Origin: Amphibacillus indicireducens
GTDB lineage: Bacteria > Bacillota > Bacilli > Bacillales > Amphibacillaceae
Length of the DNA stretch: 36,536 bases
Assembly (NCBI RefSeq): GCF_039539605.1
Contig: NZ_BAABDL010000026.1
Location: forward strand, 1-36,536
Reading direction: 5' to 3'
Shown: piece after piece, positions 22,066-31,198 of the stretch
How positions within the stretch are numbered: the stretch's first letter is position 1
How the letters are laid out: every line of letters starts with the position of its first letter
Notes under the pieces: generated by a model
Told to the model about the DNA's origin: nothing
What the model saw: only the letters and a program-made list of their open reading frames with translations
Database searches by the model: none
Program-made: the position numbers and the translations under genes

Positions 22066-23610
22066 ATGAATCAACTAGAAAAACAGCTTAATAAATATTT
22101 TGGATATCCAACATTTCGACCGGGTCAAAAAGAAATTATTGAAGATATCCTTAACGGCAAGCATGTTTTTGCAACGTTACCAACTGGATCTGGTAAATCA
22201 ATCTGCTATCAGTTACCATCGATGATGATTGATGGTAAAGTGATTGTTGTTACGCCTTTATTATCTTTGATGGAAGATCAGGTTAAACAGTTGAAAAAGC
22301 GCGGCTTTAAGCAGGCTGTGGCGATTAATAGTTTTAATACAACTGTTGAACGGCAATCGATTCTGAATCAACTCGATGCTTACCAATTAATCTATTTGTC
22401 TCCAGAGATGCTCCAAAATAAATATGTGATCACAAAATTAAAGCGACTGACAATTTCACTATTTGTAATTGATGAAGCCCATTGTATTTCACAATGGGGG
22501 CATGAATTTCGTCCGGATTACTTAAAATTAAATCAAGCGATTGAACGTTTAGGTGAACCGACGATTTTAGCTTTAACTGCAACGGCAACACCTGATGTTC
22601 AAAAAGATATCATCAATCATTTTTCTAGAACCAAATTTACGAAGCATATTTATCCAATTGATCGTGATAATATTAGTCTAATCGTCGAGCAACTTAATCA
22701 CCGTTCAGAAAAAGATGCTTATTTAATCAATTTATTTCAGAAATGGTCTGTTCCAACGATTATTTACTTTACAAGTAGAAAAGAAGCTGAACGTGTATCT
22801 ACAATGTTAGGCGAAAAGTTTAGTCAGTTAAGTGTCAGCTACTATCATGGAGAATTGGAAACGAGTGAGCGCCTCTTAATTCAAGAGCAATTTATGGAAA
22901 ATCAAATTGATATTATTTGTGCAACAAGTGCGTTTGGGATGGGGATCGATAAGCAGAACATTCGGCTTGTGATTCATTATCACATCCCGACTCAACTTGA
23001 GTCATTGATCCAAGAAATTGGTCGAGCAGGTCGAGATCAATTGTCAAGTGTGAGTATTAGTCTAATTGCACCAAATGATGACATCCTTCCACGCCGTTTG
23101 ATTGAAACTGAATTACCGTCAACTGAGATGGTAGAAAGTTTGTTTGCCAGTTTACTACACATTCAACAAAGTGAAACGACTATTTCATTAAATCAAGCTT
23201 TCATTCATAATCATTGGCCAATTAATGAGGTTCAAAGACGTTTTATTCAAGATTACTTTGCAGAAAATGATCTAATGACTCAAGATGGACGAATTGAATT
23301 ACACAAAATTATTCCACAAATAAAACATGATTTGATTAAAAGAGTTGAGCAACGAAGTCGTTATAAGCTCGGTAAATTAGATGAACTTTTTCAATGGTTA
23401 ACAACTAAAGAATGTCGCCGACAAGCTTTATATCAATCATTTCAATCGACGGTTAGAGAAGCGAAGTATCATTGCTGTGATCAATGTGGATTTACACTTG
23501 AACAATGGTCACCTGAATACGGGAAAAGGGGGCGAGAATTAAAGTCATGGCAGGCACAGTTACAGTCAATTTTATTACCTTTTGAATCAGGAGGGACAGG
23601 TCATGAATGA
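22066..23610 (+). CDS. recS: RecQ-family ATP-dependent DNA helicase RecS
   Basis: A 3'-5' superfamily 2 helicase, 514 residues. Motif I is LPTGSGKS with K44, motif II is DEAH (136-139), followed by the RecQ-specific CISQWGHEFRPDY; motif VI is QEIGRAGRDQ. A zinc-binding region with cysteines (KECRR and CCDQCG) lies near the C-terminus; there is no HRDC domain, which fits the short RecS type and not full-length RecQ. ATG 22066 is chosen over an upstream in-frame ATG at 22027 because TAGGGG precedes it and homologues begin here. It overlaps the next gene by 8 bases (ATGAATGA). Confidence 0.92.
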   Translation: MNQLEKQLNKYFGYPTFRPGQKEIIEDILNGKHVFATLPTGSGKSICYQLPSMMIDGKVIVVTPLLSLMEDQVKQLKKRGFKQAVAINSFNTTVERQSILNQLDAYQLIYLSPEMLQNKYVITKLKRLTISLFVIDEAHCISQWGHEFRPDYLKLNQAIERLGEPTILALTATATPDVQKDIINHFSRTKFTKHIYPIDRDNISLIVEQLNHRSEKDAYLINLFQKWSVPTIIYFTSRKEAERVSTMLGEKFSQLSVSYYHGELETSERLLIQEQFMENQIDIICATSAFGMGIDKQNIRLVIHYHIPTQLESLIQEIGRAGRDQLSSVSISLIAPNDDILPRRLIETELPSTEMVESLFASLLHIQQSETTISLNQAFIHNHWPINEVQRRFIQDYFAENDLMTQDGRIELHKIIPQIKHDLIKRVEQRSRYKLGKLDELFQWLTTKECRRQALYQSFQSTVREAKYHCCDQCGFTLEQWSPEYGKRGRELKSWQAQLQSILLPFESGGTGHE

Positions 23611-23935
23611 AGCCAATAAAGATCAAGCTGAACTTTTAAGAGAACAAATGGAAGCGATCAATTCGCACCAACAAGATAACCAGCAAATTGAATCAATTAT
23701 TGATGATCATTACGAAGAAATCGATATTTTAAATTTACCTCCAAGAAGGCAAGTTCATGATGATCAGAAAGCGAAGATCAAATGGAGAGTTAGTTTGGCT
23801 TTAATCCGCTTAATCGTGATCTTACTTTTTGTTGTCATGATTCTTACTTTAAGTTATAAATATTGGGGTGAGTCTTTCTTAGTGGATCAATTAGAGAGAC
23901 ATTTGATCAAACATGTATTTATCTTTAATCCGTGA
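23603..23935 (+). CDS. Short YpbE-like single-pass membrane protein
   Basis: The 110-residue product has an acidic, glutamine-rich N-terminus, a basic LPPRRQVHDDQK stretch (about 51-62), one membrane helix (about 68-90) and a short tail. In B. subtilis the gene after recS and ypbD is ypbE, a protein with the same acidic-basic-membrane layout and a C-terminal LysM domain. Here the LysM domain is absent. It overlaps recS by 8 bases, with GGAGGGACAGG before the ATG. The match to YpbE is by layout and place; function unknown. Confidence 0.7.
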   Translation: MNEANKDQAELLREQMEAINSHQQDNQQIESIIDDHYEEIDILNLPPRRQVHDDQKAKIKWRVSLALIRLIVILLFVVMILTLSYKYWGESFLVDQLERHLIKHVFIFNP

Positions 23936-23953
23936 TTTAAATGATGGAAAAAT

Positions 23954-24011
23954 AAACCGTATTGTAGACGTCTCGATCTTGTAGATCAAGGTCACGTCAA
24001 CAATACGGTTT
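23954..24011. terminator. Bidirectional terminator between ypbE-like gene and mecB
   Basis: AAACCGTATTGT (23954-23965) pairs with its exact complement (24000-24011), with inner GACGT/ACGTC and CTTG/CAAG stems. A-runs and T-runs on both sides let it serve the two convergent genes. Confidence 0.85.
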
Positions 24012-24012
24012 T

Positions 24013-24585
24013 TTATTTAAAATACTGCCGGATTTGAAGCAATGCATTGTTAGCCATAATCACTTTTCCATATTCACTGATTTGTTCTGGCGAAAGTAAT
24101 GTGGCAGTTGCATATTCAGATAATACAGCGATTAAATCTTCTTTAATATGCTCTTCTTGAAGATGATCTGGTAAATGCAAATAGTAGGCATCTTGATAAT
24201 GATAAATTGAGCCAGCATCAATATTTAAACGCTCAATTGCTTTTGCTAGTTGGATAATATCTTCAAACTCATCGAATTCATAAAGTAATGATTTTCGCTC
24301 AGATAATGTGACCTGCATCTCAAGATAATCCTCTTCAAAATCCTCATCTTCTTGAGTGACGATAATCAACATGCCTTGTGCTTGAATCATATAAATTTGA
24401 ACAGTTAAAACACCTGATAATTCAATATCTAACTCATCGCTTGCTTCAAGCATCATATCATGAAACTCCATTTGCATTGACTGTAAATCCTCTAACATGA
24501 GATCTTCAGTTAAACCTCGTTCAACTAAATCATCGAAAGTTAAAAAGATTTTAAATTTATTTGATGAGATTCTTTCTAAACGCAT
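24013..24585 (-). CDS. mecB: MecA-family adaptor protein (MecB/YpbH)
   Basis: Adaptor that delivers substrates to the ClpC-ClpP protease. The 190-residue product begins MRLERISSNKFKIFLTFDDL, the conserved substrate-binding N-terminus of MecA and YpbH, followed by an acidic linker (about 80-92) and the C-terminal ClpC-binding domain (about 98-190). Place next to the recS-ypb cluster points to YpbH and not MecA. The start at 24585 is preferred over the longer 24600 frame, because GGAGGTGAT lies just before it. Transcription is convergent with recS; promoter at 24645-24673. Confidence 0.88.
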   Translation of the reverse strand: MRLERISSNKFKIFLTFDDLVERGLTEDLMLEDLQSMQMEFHDMMLEASDELDIELSGVLTVQIYMIQAQGMLIIVTQEDEDFEEDYLEMQVTLSERKSLLYEFDEFEDIIQLAKAIERLNIDAGSIYHYQDAYYLHLPDHLQEEHIKEDLIAVLSEYATATLLSPEQISEYGKVIMANNALLQIRQYFK

Positions 24586-24644
24586 GTCAATCACCTCCAT
24601 TAATTGTTTAACATCAATCCAGCTAAAAATGACGTCTGCTTATC

Positions 24645-24673
24645 ATTATATGACATCTCAATCTAAATTGAAA
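24645..24673 (-). promoter_or_regulatory. Sigma-A-type promoter of mecB
   Basis: On the minus strand TTTCAA (24673-24668), 17 bases, TATAAT (24650-24645). The -10 is perfect, the -35 moderate. Confidence 0.5.
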
Positions 24674-24804
24674 CAAGAAAGCTTCAGCAATTAAAAATCA
24701 ATAATTATATCGAGTAAATCAGCTGATTTTGTGTATAAAAAAATGACTTTAATCAAAGCTAATGTGTATCAAATGATTATCTCGTTACTATAGGAGGCGA
24801 AGAA

Positions 24805-25758
24805 ATGAAAAAAACAATCGTTAATTCTTTATTAATATTAGTCGTTATCATGGGGATAAACTTGAACGTGAATCAAACAGTAGATGCATTTAGTGAACAA
24901 GTCATCCAACAAGGTGCAACTGGTGAAGATGTCGTTGAGCTCCAAGCAAGATTACAATATATCGGTTTTTATCATGGTCAAATTGACGGTGTATTTGGTT
25001 GGGGTACGTATTGGGCATTAAGAAACTTTCAAAATGAATTTGGTATGAAGGTTGACGGATATGCAGGTGATCAAGTAAAAAACATGTTGAAAGAGCGCAC
25101 TCAGTATCATAAAGATTTTGTTAGAGAAAACATTGAAGCCGGTCGAAGCTTCACACATTATGGTGGTATGAACTTGGAAGATCAAGTAAATTATGATACA
25201 CGAAAGGAACAAAAGCGACAAGATTCAACTACAAAAGAACCATCTCAACAAGAGGCAGACACTGAACAACAAAAACAAGACTCACAACAATCAGAACAGC
25301 AACAATCACCAGCAGAGCCAACAGACAATCAAACGCAAACGGAACAGAGTACAGTAGAAGAAACACCAATTGAACCCACATCAGTAAACGTACCAAATGG
25401 TTTTTCACAAAACGATATTCAATTGATGGCACAAGCTGTTTACGGTGAAGCAAGAGGTGAACCGTATGAAGGACAAGTTGCAGTTGCAGCTGTCATTTTA
25501 AATCGATTACAAAGCCCAATCTTTCCAGATACAGTCGCTGGTATTATTTATGAACCGTTAGCTTTCACAGCAGTTGCAGACGGTCAAATCTATTTAACTC
25601 CTGATGAAACATCGAGGCGCGCAGTTCTTGATGCAATTAATGGGTGGGATCCTACGGGTGAGGCGATTTATTATTTTAACCCGGATACAGCAACTAGTAG
25701 TTGGATCTGGTCTCGTCCACAAATTAAGCAAATTGGCAAACATATTTTTTGTGAATAG
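24805..25758 (+). CDS. sleB: Spore cortex-lytic enzyme SleB
   Basis: Lytic transglycosylase that degrades spore cortex during germination. The 317-residue product has a signal peptide (cleavage near VDA, residue 28), a peptidoglycan-binding domain (about 36-96, GEDVVELQARLQYIGFYHG), a long glutamine- and glutamate-rich linker (about 135-195), and the SleB catalytic domain (about 203-317) with the presumed catalytic glutamate E215 in VYGEARGE. AGGAGGCGAAGAA precedes the ATG. A weak sigma-G-like pair (GTATA at 24733, AAAGCTA at 24755) is upstream. ypeB follows after 18 bases, the standard pair. Confidence 0.95.
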   Translation: MKKTIVNSLLILVVIMGINLNVNQTVDAFSEQVIQQGATGEDVVELQARLQYIGFYHGQIDGVFGWGTYWALRNFQNEFGMKVDGYAGDQVKNMLKERTQYHKDFVRENIEAGRSFTHYGGMNLEDQVNYDTRKEQKRQDSTTKEPSQQEADTEQQKQDSQQSEQQQSPAEPTDNQTQTEQSTVEETPIEPTSVNVPNGFSQNDIQLMAQAVYGEARGEPYEGQVAVAAVILNRLQSPIFPDTVAGIIYEPLAFTAVADGQIYLTPDETSRRAVLDAINGWDPTGEAIYYFNPDTATSSWIWSRPQIKQIGKHIFCE

Positions 25759-25776
25759 AAATCGGAGGAATAATTA

Positions 25777-27111
25777 ATGAAAAGATGGATTAGTATCACA
25801 GTACTCTCAATTGCATTGATCGTCACAGGCTATTGGGGTTATCGGCAATTTACTGAAAAAGAACATTTGATTGTACAAGCTGAAAATAACTATCAACGTG
25901 CTTTTCATGATTTAACGTATCATGTCGACCTTCTCTATGACAAAATTGGGACGACACTTGCATTGAAAACGAAAGAGACATTATCACCGCAAATGTTAGA
26001 TGTTTGGCAATTGACAGCACAAGCACAAAGTGATGTTAGTCAATTACCGTTAGGATTGTTACCATTTACGAAAACAGAAACATTTTTAGCTGATATTGGT
26101 GAATTTACTTATCATGTGGCGATACGTGATCTTGACAATGAACCTTTAAGTGAAGAAGAAACAGACCGGCTAACACAACTTTATCAATCTGCTGATGAGA
26201 TCCGAAAAGAGCTTCGAACAGTTCAACATAAGGTTTTTTCAGATCAACTTAAATGGGTTGAGGTTGAGCTTGCTTTAGCTCGTAATGATCGAGAATCACC
26301 GAACCATATCATTGATGGGTTTACCGCGGTCGAAGACTATACATCGGGATTTGACCAAGCTCATTTTGATAATCTAGCTGCAGATTTCCCGTCACAGCAA
26401 GAACGGTTTCAATTTGTTGACGGTGATCCAATTAATGAAGAAGAAGTTGAAGAGCTAATTATCGAACAATTTGATTTAACTCCTGATATCGAGTTAGAGT
26501 TACAAAAAAGTGGTGAAGGTGCACAATTAAATACATTTAGTGGTTCATTTAGTCATGAAGATCAACATGGCTATATTGAAATAACTGAAACTGGTGGTCA
26601 TGTTTTATCATATATGATTAACCGTGAGTTAGCTGATGCATCAATCAGTTTACATGATGCCGAACGAGAAGCAGAAAAATTACTGAAGGAACAAGGTTTT
26701 GAAGATATTAAACGATTGCGATCAAGTCAATATGATGAGACCGGATTGTTTCAGTTTGCCGTTACAAATGATGACGTTTGGGTTTATCCAGATCAAATTA
26801 CGGTAAAAGTTGCTTTAGATAATGGAGATATCGTTGGATTTAATGCAACGGATTATTATCGAAATCATCATGAACGAGAATTAAAAGACCCTGAGTTAAC
26901 CCTCGAAGAAGCGCAAGAATTTGTTAGTTCTTCTTTAAATATAGAGGATCAACATTTAGCGATTATTGAAGATCGGGCAGGCTCGGAAGTATTAACTTAT
27001 GCGTTTTTTGGAACTTTAAATAATGATACGTATCAAATTTTTATCGATGCAAATACAGGAAATGAAGTGTTTGTTGAACTAAAGCATGATGTTGAATTAA
27101 AGTGGGATTAG
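25777..27111 (+). CDS. ypeB: Germination protein YpeB
   Basis: Partner of SleB: each needs the other for stability in the dormant spore. The 444-residue product has an N-terminal membrane helix or uncleaved signal (about 5-22, ISITVLSIALIVTGYWGY), a helical N-terminal domain to about residue 200, and PepSY-type domains in the C-terminal half (about 270-440). CGGAGGAATAATTA precedes the ATG. It is co-transcribed with sleB and ends at a strong terminator. Confidence 0.94.
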   Translation: MKRWISITVLSIALIVTGYWGYRQFTEKEHLIVQAENNYQRAFHDLTYHVDLLYDKIGTTLALKTKETLSPQMLDVWQLTAQAQSDVSQLPLGLLPFTKTETFLADIGEFTYHVAIRDLDNEPLSEEETDRLTQLYQSADEIRKELRTVQHKVFSDQLKWVEVELALARNDRESPNHIIDGFTAVEDYTSGFDQAHFDNLAADFPSQQERFQFVDGDPINEEEVEELIIEQFDLTPDIELELQKSGEGAQLNTFSGSFSHEDQHGYIEITETGGHVLSYMINRELADASISLHDAEREAEKLLKEQGFEDIKRLRSSQYDETGLFQFAVTNDDVWVYPDQITVKVALDNGDIVGFNATDYYRNHHERELKDPELTLEEAQEFVSSSLNIEDQHLAIIEDRAGSEVLTYAFFGTLNNDTYQIFIDANTGNEVFVELKHDVELKWD

Positions 27112-27120
27112 AAAATTGTT

Positions 27121-27156
27121 AAAAAAGTATCCTTGAAATATTTGGGATACTTTTTT
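27121..27156 (+). terminator. Terminator of sleB-ypeB
   Basis: AAAAAAGTATCC pairs exactly with GGATACTTTTTT around a 12-base loop; the right arm doubles as the T-run. Confidence 0.92.
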
Positions 27157-27244
27157 AATCTAACAAAAATCGAAACTAGTCCTTGCCTTAAAATCGTATT
27201 GTTGCAATAATATAAGTAGTTACAATTTAGGGGTGAGTTGACTT

Positions 27245-27913
27245 ATGATTAAAATTGGAACAATACTAACGTTAGAAACAAGTGATGATGACGAAGAGAT
27301 CAAGCGGTTTAGATGTCGCGTTGTTGAACAAAAGGGCTCTTCTTTATATATTGATTACCCGATCAATACTCAAACAGGCCGGACGGACTTTTTTCCAAAG
27401 GGCACTTTTTTATTTGCCTATTTTGTTGGAAGCGATCAATCAATCTATAAATTTTATACGGAAATTATTGATCGTAAAAGAGAAAAAGTTCCGATGTTAA
27501 TGCTACGCTTTGATCAAAATAAACTGAAAAAAATTCAACGTCGAGAATACGTTCGTGTCGACGCGAGTCTAGATGTCTCAATTTCTGATCCGGAAGGTAA
27601 GCTTGAGACATTTACCACGGTGACGAAAGATATTAGTGGTGGTGGACTTGCAGTCGTACTTCCTGAAAATATTGAAATAAAGTCTGGTACGCCATTCGAT
27701 CTAGTCATTGTTTTAAGAACGAAAGACAAAGATATTGATTACATCTTTACAAGAGCAGAATCGATTCGAATCTTTGAGTTAACTAAAGAAGCAAAACAGT
27801 TACTATCAATGAAGTTTGTTGATATTTATGAACAAGATCGACAACACATTATTCAATATTGCTTTGAAACTCAATTAAAAGAACGAAGACAAGCATTAGA
27901 AAATAAAAATTAA
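27245..27913 (+). CDS. ypfA: PilZ-domain c-di-GMP receptor YpfA (MotI/DgrA-like)
   Basis: Cytoplasmic YcgR-type protein: N-terminal domain (about 1-95) and PilZ domain (about 96-215). The c-di-GMP motifs are complete: R100-EYV-R104 and D129-I-S131-G-G-G134. In B. subtilis this protein (MotI, DgrA) binds c-di-GMP and acts as a clutch on the flagellar stator, so its presence hints that the organism has c-di-GMP signalling and perhaps motility. AGGGGTGAG precedes the ATG. It heads the ypfA-cmk-plsC-rpsA cluster. Confidence 0.88.
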   Translation: MIKIGTILTLETSDDDEEIKRFRCRVVEQKGSSLYIDYPINTQTGRTDFFPKGTFLFAYFVGSDQSIYKFYTEIIDRKREKVPMLMLRFDQNKLKKIQRREYVRVDASLDVSISDPEGKLETFTTVTKDISGGGLAVVLPENIEIKSGTPFDLVIVLRTKDKDIDYIFTRAESIRIFELTKEAKQLLSMKFVDIYEQDRQHIIQYCFETQLKERRQALENKN

Positions 27914-27945
27914 CTATCGATGTTTTTAATGAAGGAGATTAAAAG

Positions 27946-28626
27946 ATGAGTCAAAAAGGAATAGCAATCGCAATTGATGGACCTGCAGCAGCAGGAAAAA
28001 GTACCGTCGCAAAAAAAATAGCAACTAAATTAAACTATATATACATAGATACTGGTGCAATGTATCGGGCGCTAACTTTAAAAGCACTAAAATACAATGT
28101 CGAAACAGATAATGAATTACAGTTATTTCAGTTATTATTAAAAACAGATATTAAGTTAGAGCAAGCTGAGACGAATCAACGTGTTTTACTTGATAACGAA
28201 GACGTAAGTGAAGAAATCAGAAATGAAGCCGTTACTCAAAATGTATCGGAAGTTGCTAAACATCGCTTAATTCGTGAAGAAATGGTCGAGCGCCAAAGGA
28301 GTTTTGTCAATGAGACAAATATCGTCATGGATGGACGAGATATTGGTAGTCATGTGATTCCTGATGCTGATGTTAAAATTTTTATGATTGCTTCTGTTGA
28401 AGAACGGGCACTTAGACGCTATAAAGAGAATAAACAAAAAGGTTTTCCAGCAGACTTAACACAACTAAAACAAGAGATCGCAGACAGAGATCGTTTCGAT
28501 ATGGAAAGAGAGGTTTCTCCGTTAGTTAAAGCTGATGATGCAATCGAATTAGATACGACTTCATTAAGCATCGATCAAGTTGTCGAAGCAATCTTGCAAA
28601 TTATTGAGCAAAAAGGAGTGAAATAA
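27946..28626 (+). CDS. cmk: Cytidylate kinase
   Basis: Phosphorylates CMP and dCMP with ATP. The 226-residue product has the P-loop GPAAAGKST (12-20), the YIDTGAMYRALT substrate motif and the DGRDIGSHVIPDADVKIF region; RRYKENKQKGF is in the lid. GAAGGAGATTAAAAG precedes the ATG. plsC begins on the base after the stop. Everything fits the family. Confidence 0.96.
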   Translation: MSQKGIAIAIDGPAAAGKSTVAKKIATKLNYIYIDTGAMYRALTLKALKYNVETDNELQLFQLLLKTDIKLEQAETNQRVLLDNEDVSEEIRNEAVTQNVSEVAKHRLIREEMVERQRSFVNETNIVMDGRDIGSHVIPDADVKIFMIASVEERALRRYKENKQKGFPADLTQLKQEIADRDRFDMEREVSPLVKADDAIELDTTSLSIDQVVEAILQIIEQKGVK

Positions 28627-29220
28627 ATGTCATTTTACCGATTCGCTAGAAACCTTGTTTGGTATTTACTAAAGCCATTTTATCGAATGGAAGTTTTCGG
28701 AGCGGAGAATATCCCTAAAGATGGACCTGTTATTATTTGTTCGAATCATATTTCAAATATTGATCCACCAGTTGTCGGTGGTGCTGCAACTAGAGATGTT
28801 CATTTTTTAGCAAAAGAAGAATTATTTAAAGGCAAATTTTTTAGGTTTTTTTTCACAAAATTAAATGCTGTCCCGATCAAACGGGGAATGAAAGATCGCC
28901 AAGCATTAAGACAAGTACTAACATTATTAAAAGAAGGCAAAGTGATTGGTCTGTTTCCAGAGGGAACGAGAAGTAAAACAGGCAAATTAGGTGAAGGTTT
29001 ATCGGGAATTGGCTTTTTTGCCCTTCGATCTGATGCAATTGTTGTTCCATGTGTTATAATTGGACCATATAAGGTCGGTCGTAAATTAAAAATTGTTTTT
29101 GGTCAATCGGTTGATATGACTTCATTACGTGAAGTCAAGGCTTCAGCAAAAGAAGCAACCGAAAAAATAATGGCTGAAATCGGCAATTTGCAAGAAAAAC
29201 ATACTCAAATATTAGATTAA
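28627..29220 (+). CDS. plsC: 1-acyl-sn-glycerol-3-phosphate acyltransferase
   Basis: Makes phosphatidic acid from lysophosphatidic acid at the inner membrane face. The 197-residue product has the catalytic NHxxxxD motif, H41 and D46 in SNHISNIDPP, and the glycerol-phosphate-binding motif FPEGTRS (110-116). A hydrophobic N-terminal helix (about 8-18) is the likely membrane anchor. It abuts cmk without a gap. B. subtilis has no plsC at this point, but cmk-plsC-rpsA is a common order in other Bacillaceae. Confidence 0.93.
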   Translation: MSFYRFARNLVWYLLKPFYRMEVFGAENIPKDGPVIICSNHISNIDPPVVGGAATRDVHFLAKEELFKGKFFRFFFTKLNAVPIKRGMKDRQALRQVLTLLKEGKVIGLFPEGTRSKTGKLGEGLSGIGFFALRSDAIVVPCVIIGPYKVGRKLKIVFGQSVDMTSLREVKASAKEATEKIMAEIGNLQEKHTQILD

Positions 29221-29223
29221 CAC

Positions 29224-29250
29224 TTGACAAAATCGTTCAAATATTAGAAC
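29224..29250 (+). promoter_or_regulatory. Possible promoter for rpsA
   Basis: A perfect TTGACA (29224-29229) with TAGAAC after 15 bases. The short spacer and weak -10 leave doubt. Confidence 0.35.
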
Positions 29251-29303
29251 TTAGGAAAAGATAGTTATCTATTAGCGTGGTAAATTGAAGGAGGCAGTTT
29301 CTA

Positions 29304-30440
29304 ATGGATGAAATGAATAAGGAAGTAGCTGAATTAAAAGAATTTTATGTGGGGCAAGAGGTAACAGGAAAAGTTGTGAAGGTTGAAGATGACCAGGTTT
29401 TAGTTGATATTGGCTGGAAAACTGATGGCATTGTACCACTCAATGAGTTATCGAGTCAGCGAATTGAGCAAGCAAGTGATGTTGTTAATCTTGATGATGA
29501 ATTCACTTTAAAAATCAAAAAAATCTCAGACGATGAGGTCATCTTATCTAAAAAAGTCGTTGATATTGAAAAAACATGGTCAGACTTAGCGGAAAAATTA
29601 GAGTCTGGTGAAGTATTTGATGCGACTGTTAAAGAAATTGTTAAAGGTGGATTAGTTGTTGATGTTGGTTTGCGTGGATTTGTTCCAGCTTCACTAGTCG
29701 AAGTTCATTTTGTTGATGATTTTTCTAGTTATTTAGATACTGAATTATCATTAAAGGTTGTTGAACTTGATCGATCAAAAAATCGTGTGATCTTATCACA
29801 TCGAGCGGTAGTTGAAGAAAAGAATGAACAGCAAAAAGAAGCACGCTTATCAAGTTTAGCTGAAGGCCAAGTTGTTGAAGGAAAAGTAGCTCGAATTACA
29901 GACTTTGGTGCATTTATTGATTTAGGTGGTATTGATGGACTTGTCCATATTTCTGAATTAGCTCATGAGCACGTTGAACATGCAAGTGATCTGCTTAAAG
30001 AAGGTGAGACAATCAAAGTCAAGGTTCTTTCAGTTGATCAAGAAACAGAAAGAATTTCATTATCAGTTAAGGCAACGTTACCTGGACCATGGGAAAACAT
30101 TGAAGATAAAATCAAACCTGGTGATGTTGTTAAGGGAACAGTTAAACGTCTAGTTAGCTTTGGGGCATTTGTAGAATTGTTGCCAAGAGTCGAGGGGCTT
30201 GTTCACATTTCGCAAATTTCTACAGAACACATTGGCACTCCACAAGAAGTGTTAGAAGTTGAACAAGAAATTGAAGCTAAAGTTTTAGAAGTAAATGAGC
30301 AGGAAAAAAGGATTTCATTGAGCATGAGAGAGTTAGAAGTTGAAAAGAATCAACAAGAATTAAAATCTTATGAAAAAGATGAAGATCAAGGATTTTCAAT
30401 TAGTGATGTGATTGGAGACCAATTAGATCAATTCAAATAA
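29304..30440 (+). CDS. rpsA: Ribosomal protein S1-like protein (YpfD)
   Basis: RNA-binding protein with four S1 domains, at about residues 12-82, 97-168, 184-257 and 269-345, each with the hallmark pattern of GxVV and FGAF or its variant. The third (VARITDFGAFIDLGGIDGLVHISEL) is the most canonical. At 378 residues it has the short form known in Bacillus, which lacks two domains of the E. coli S1, and its role in translation is less clear. The C-terminus is acidic and charged. GAAGGAGGC precedes the ATG. A strong terminator follows. Confidence 0.92.
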   Translation: MDEMNKEVAELKEFYVGQEVTGKVVKVEDDQVLVDIGWKTDGIVPLNELSSQRIEQASDVVNLDDEFTLKIKKISDDEVILSKKVVDIEKTWSDLAEKLESGEVFDATVKEIVKGGLVVDVGLRGFVPASLVEVHFVDDFSSYLDTELSLKVVELDRSKNRVILSHRAVVEEKNEQQKEARLSSLAEGQVVEGKVARITDFGAFIDLGGIDGLVHISELAHEHVEHASDLLKEGETIKVKVLSVDQETERISLSVKATLPGPWENIEDKIKPGDVVKGTVKRLVSFGAFVELLPRVEGLVHISQISTEHIGTPQEVLEVEQEIEAKVLEVNEQEKRISLSMRELEVEKNQQELKSYEKDEDQGFSISDVIGDQLDQFK

Positions 30441-30449
30441 TCATTAATT

Positions 30450-30486
30450 AAGCATGTAGTGGATATTTCACTACATGCTTTTTGTT
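30450..30486 (+). terminator. Terminator of the ypfA-rpsA cluster
   Basis: AAGCATGTAGTG pairs exactly with CACTACATGCTT around a 7-base loop, followed by TTTTT. Confidence 0.92.
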
Positions 30487-30536
30487 TAATATTTTTAGAA
30501 GGTTGCCATACTGAACTAGTAGATGGAGGGATCAGT

Positions 30537-31091
30537 ATGGTTTTTTATTGGTTAAGTTGGTTGGCAATCGTGTATTTTTCATTAGTTGATTTAAAAATGA
30601 ATCGAACGAAACGTTTGTTACTTTGGCTTGTTTTAGTTAATATTATTTTTATTAATCAACAACTTGAACTTGGTAGTTATACAGTAACGATACCCTATTT
30701 GTATTGCTTGGTTATTTTTTGGGCATTAATTTTGCTTAAAACAATGACTTACTTTAATTATTACTTTCTACTTTGTTTAATTTTGAGTTATAACGGTTTA
30801 AAGTATATTTTAATTATCAATCCAATTTGGTTGTTAGTTGATCAGTTTTTGATTATAGCTATACTGTTTGCTACAACCTTAGTGATCTTTATTAGAAATA
30901 CGCAAGAACGTATTTATTTATTAATGGTCGCCTGTTTAACAGGTGAATGGTTGTACGCTTATAACATGAAAGTATTAAACTGGAGCATCGTATTGGGGGA
31001 GTCCGAGTTGTTTACTTCACTCTATATTGCTATTTTTATTTTGTACTTAGTCCAAGCGATTTCTAACAAGTCAACTTCGATTCACATTTAA
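30537..31091 (+). CDS. yphA: YphA-like integral membrane protein
   Basis: The 184-residue product is almost entirely hydrophobic, with about six membrane segments separated by short loops (for example LYCLVIFWALILL and FLIIAILFATTLVIFI). It lies between rpsA and der, where B. subtilis has yphA (about 199 residues). Function is unknown. The start at 30537 is supported by GATGGAGGGATC; an upstream frame from 30459 begins within the terminator and is rejected. The usual next gene seaA (yphB) is absent; der follows after about 107 bases. Confidence 0.75.
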   Translation: MVFYWLSWLAIVYFSLVDLKMNRTKRLLLWLVLVNIIFINQQLELGSYTVTIPYLYCLVIFWALILLKTMTYFNYYFLLCLILSYNGLKYILIINPIWLLVDQFLIIAILFATTLVIFIRNTQERIYLLMVACLTGEWLYAYNMKVLNWSIVLGESELFTSLYIAIFILYLVQAISNKSTSIHI

Positions 31092-31198
31092 AATATTGTT
31101 TAAAAGAGTAAATTTTGCTAAACTATATTAGTTAGGAACAATTTTATCCTCTATGAGTAAAAATTAAGTTAGTAAATGAGAGAAAGGATGATCCTTTC

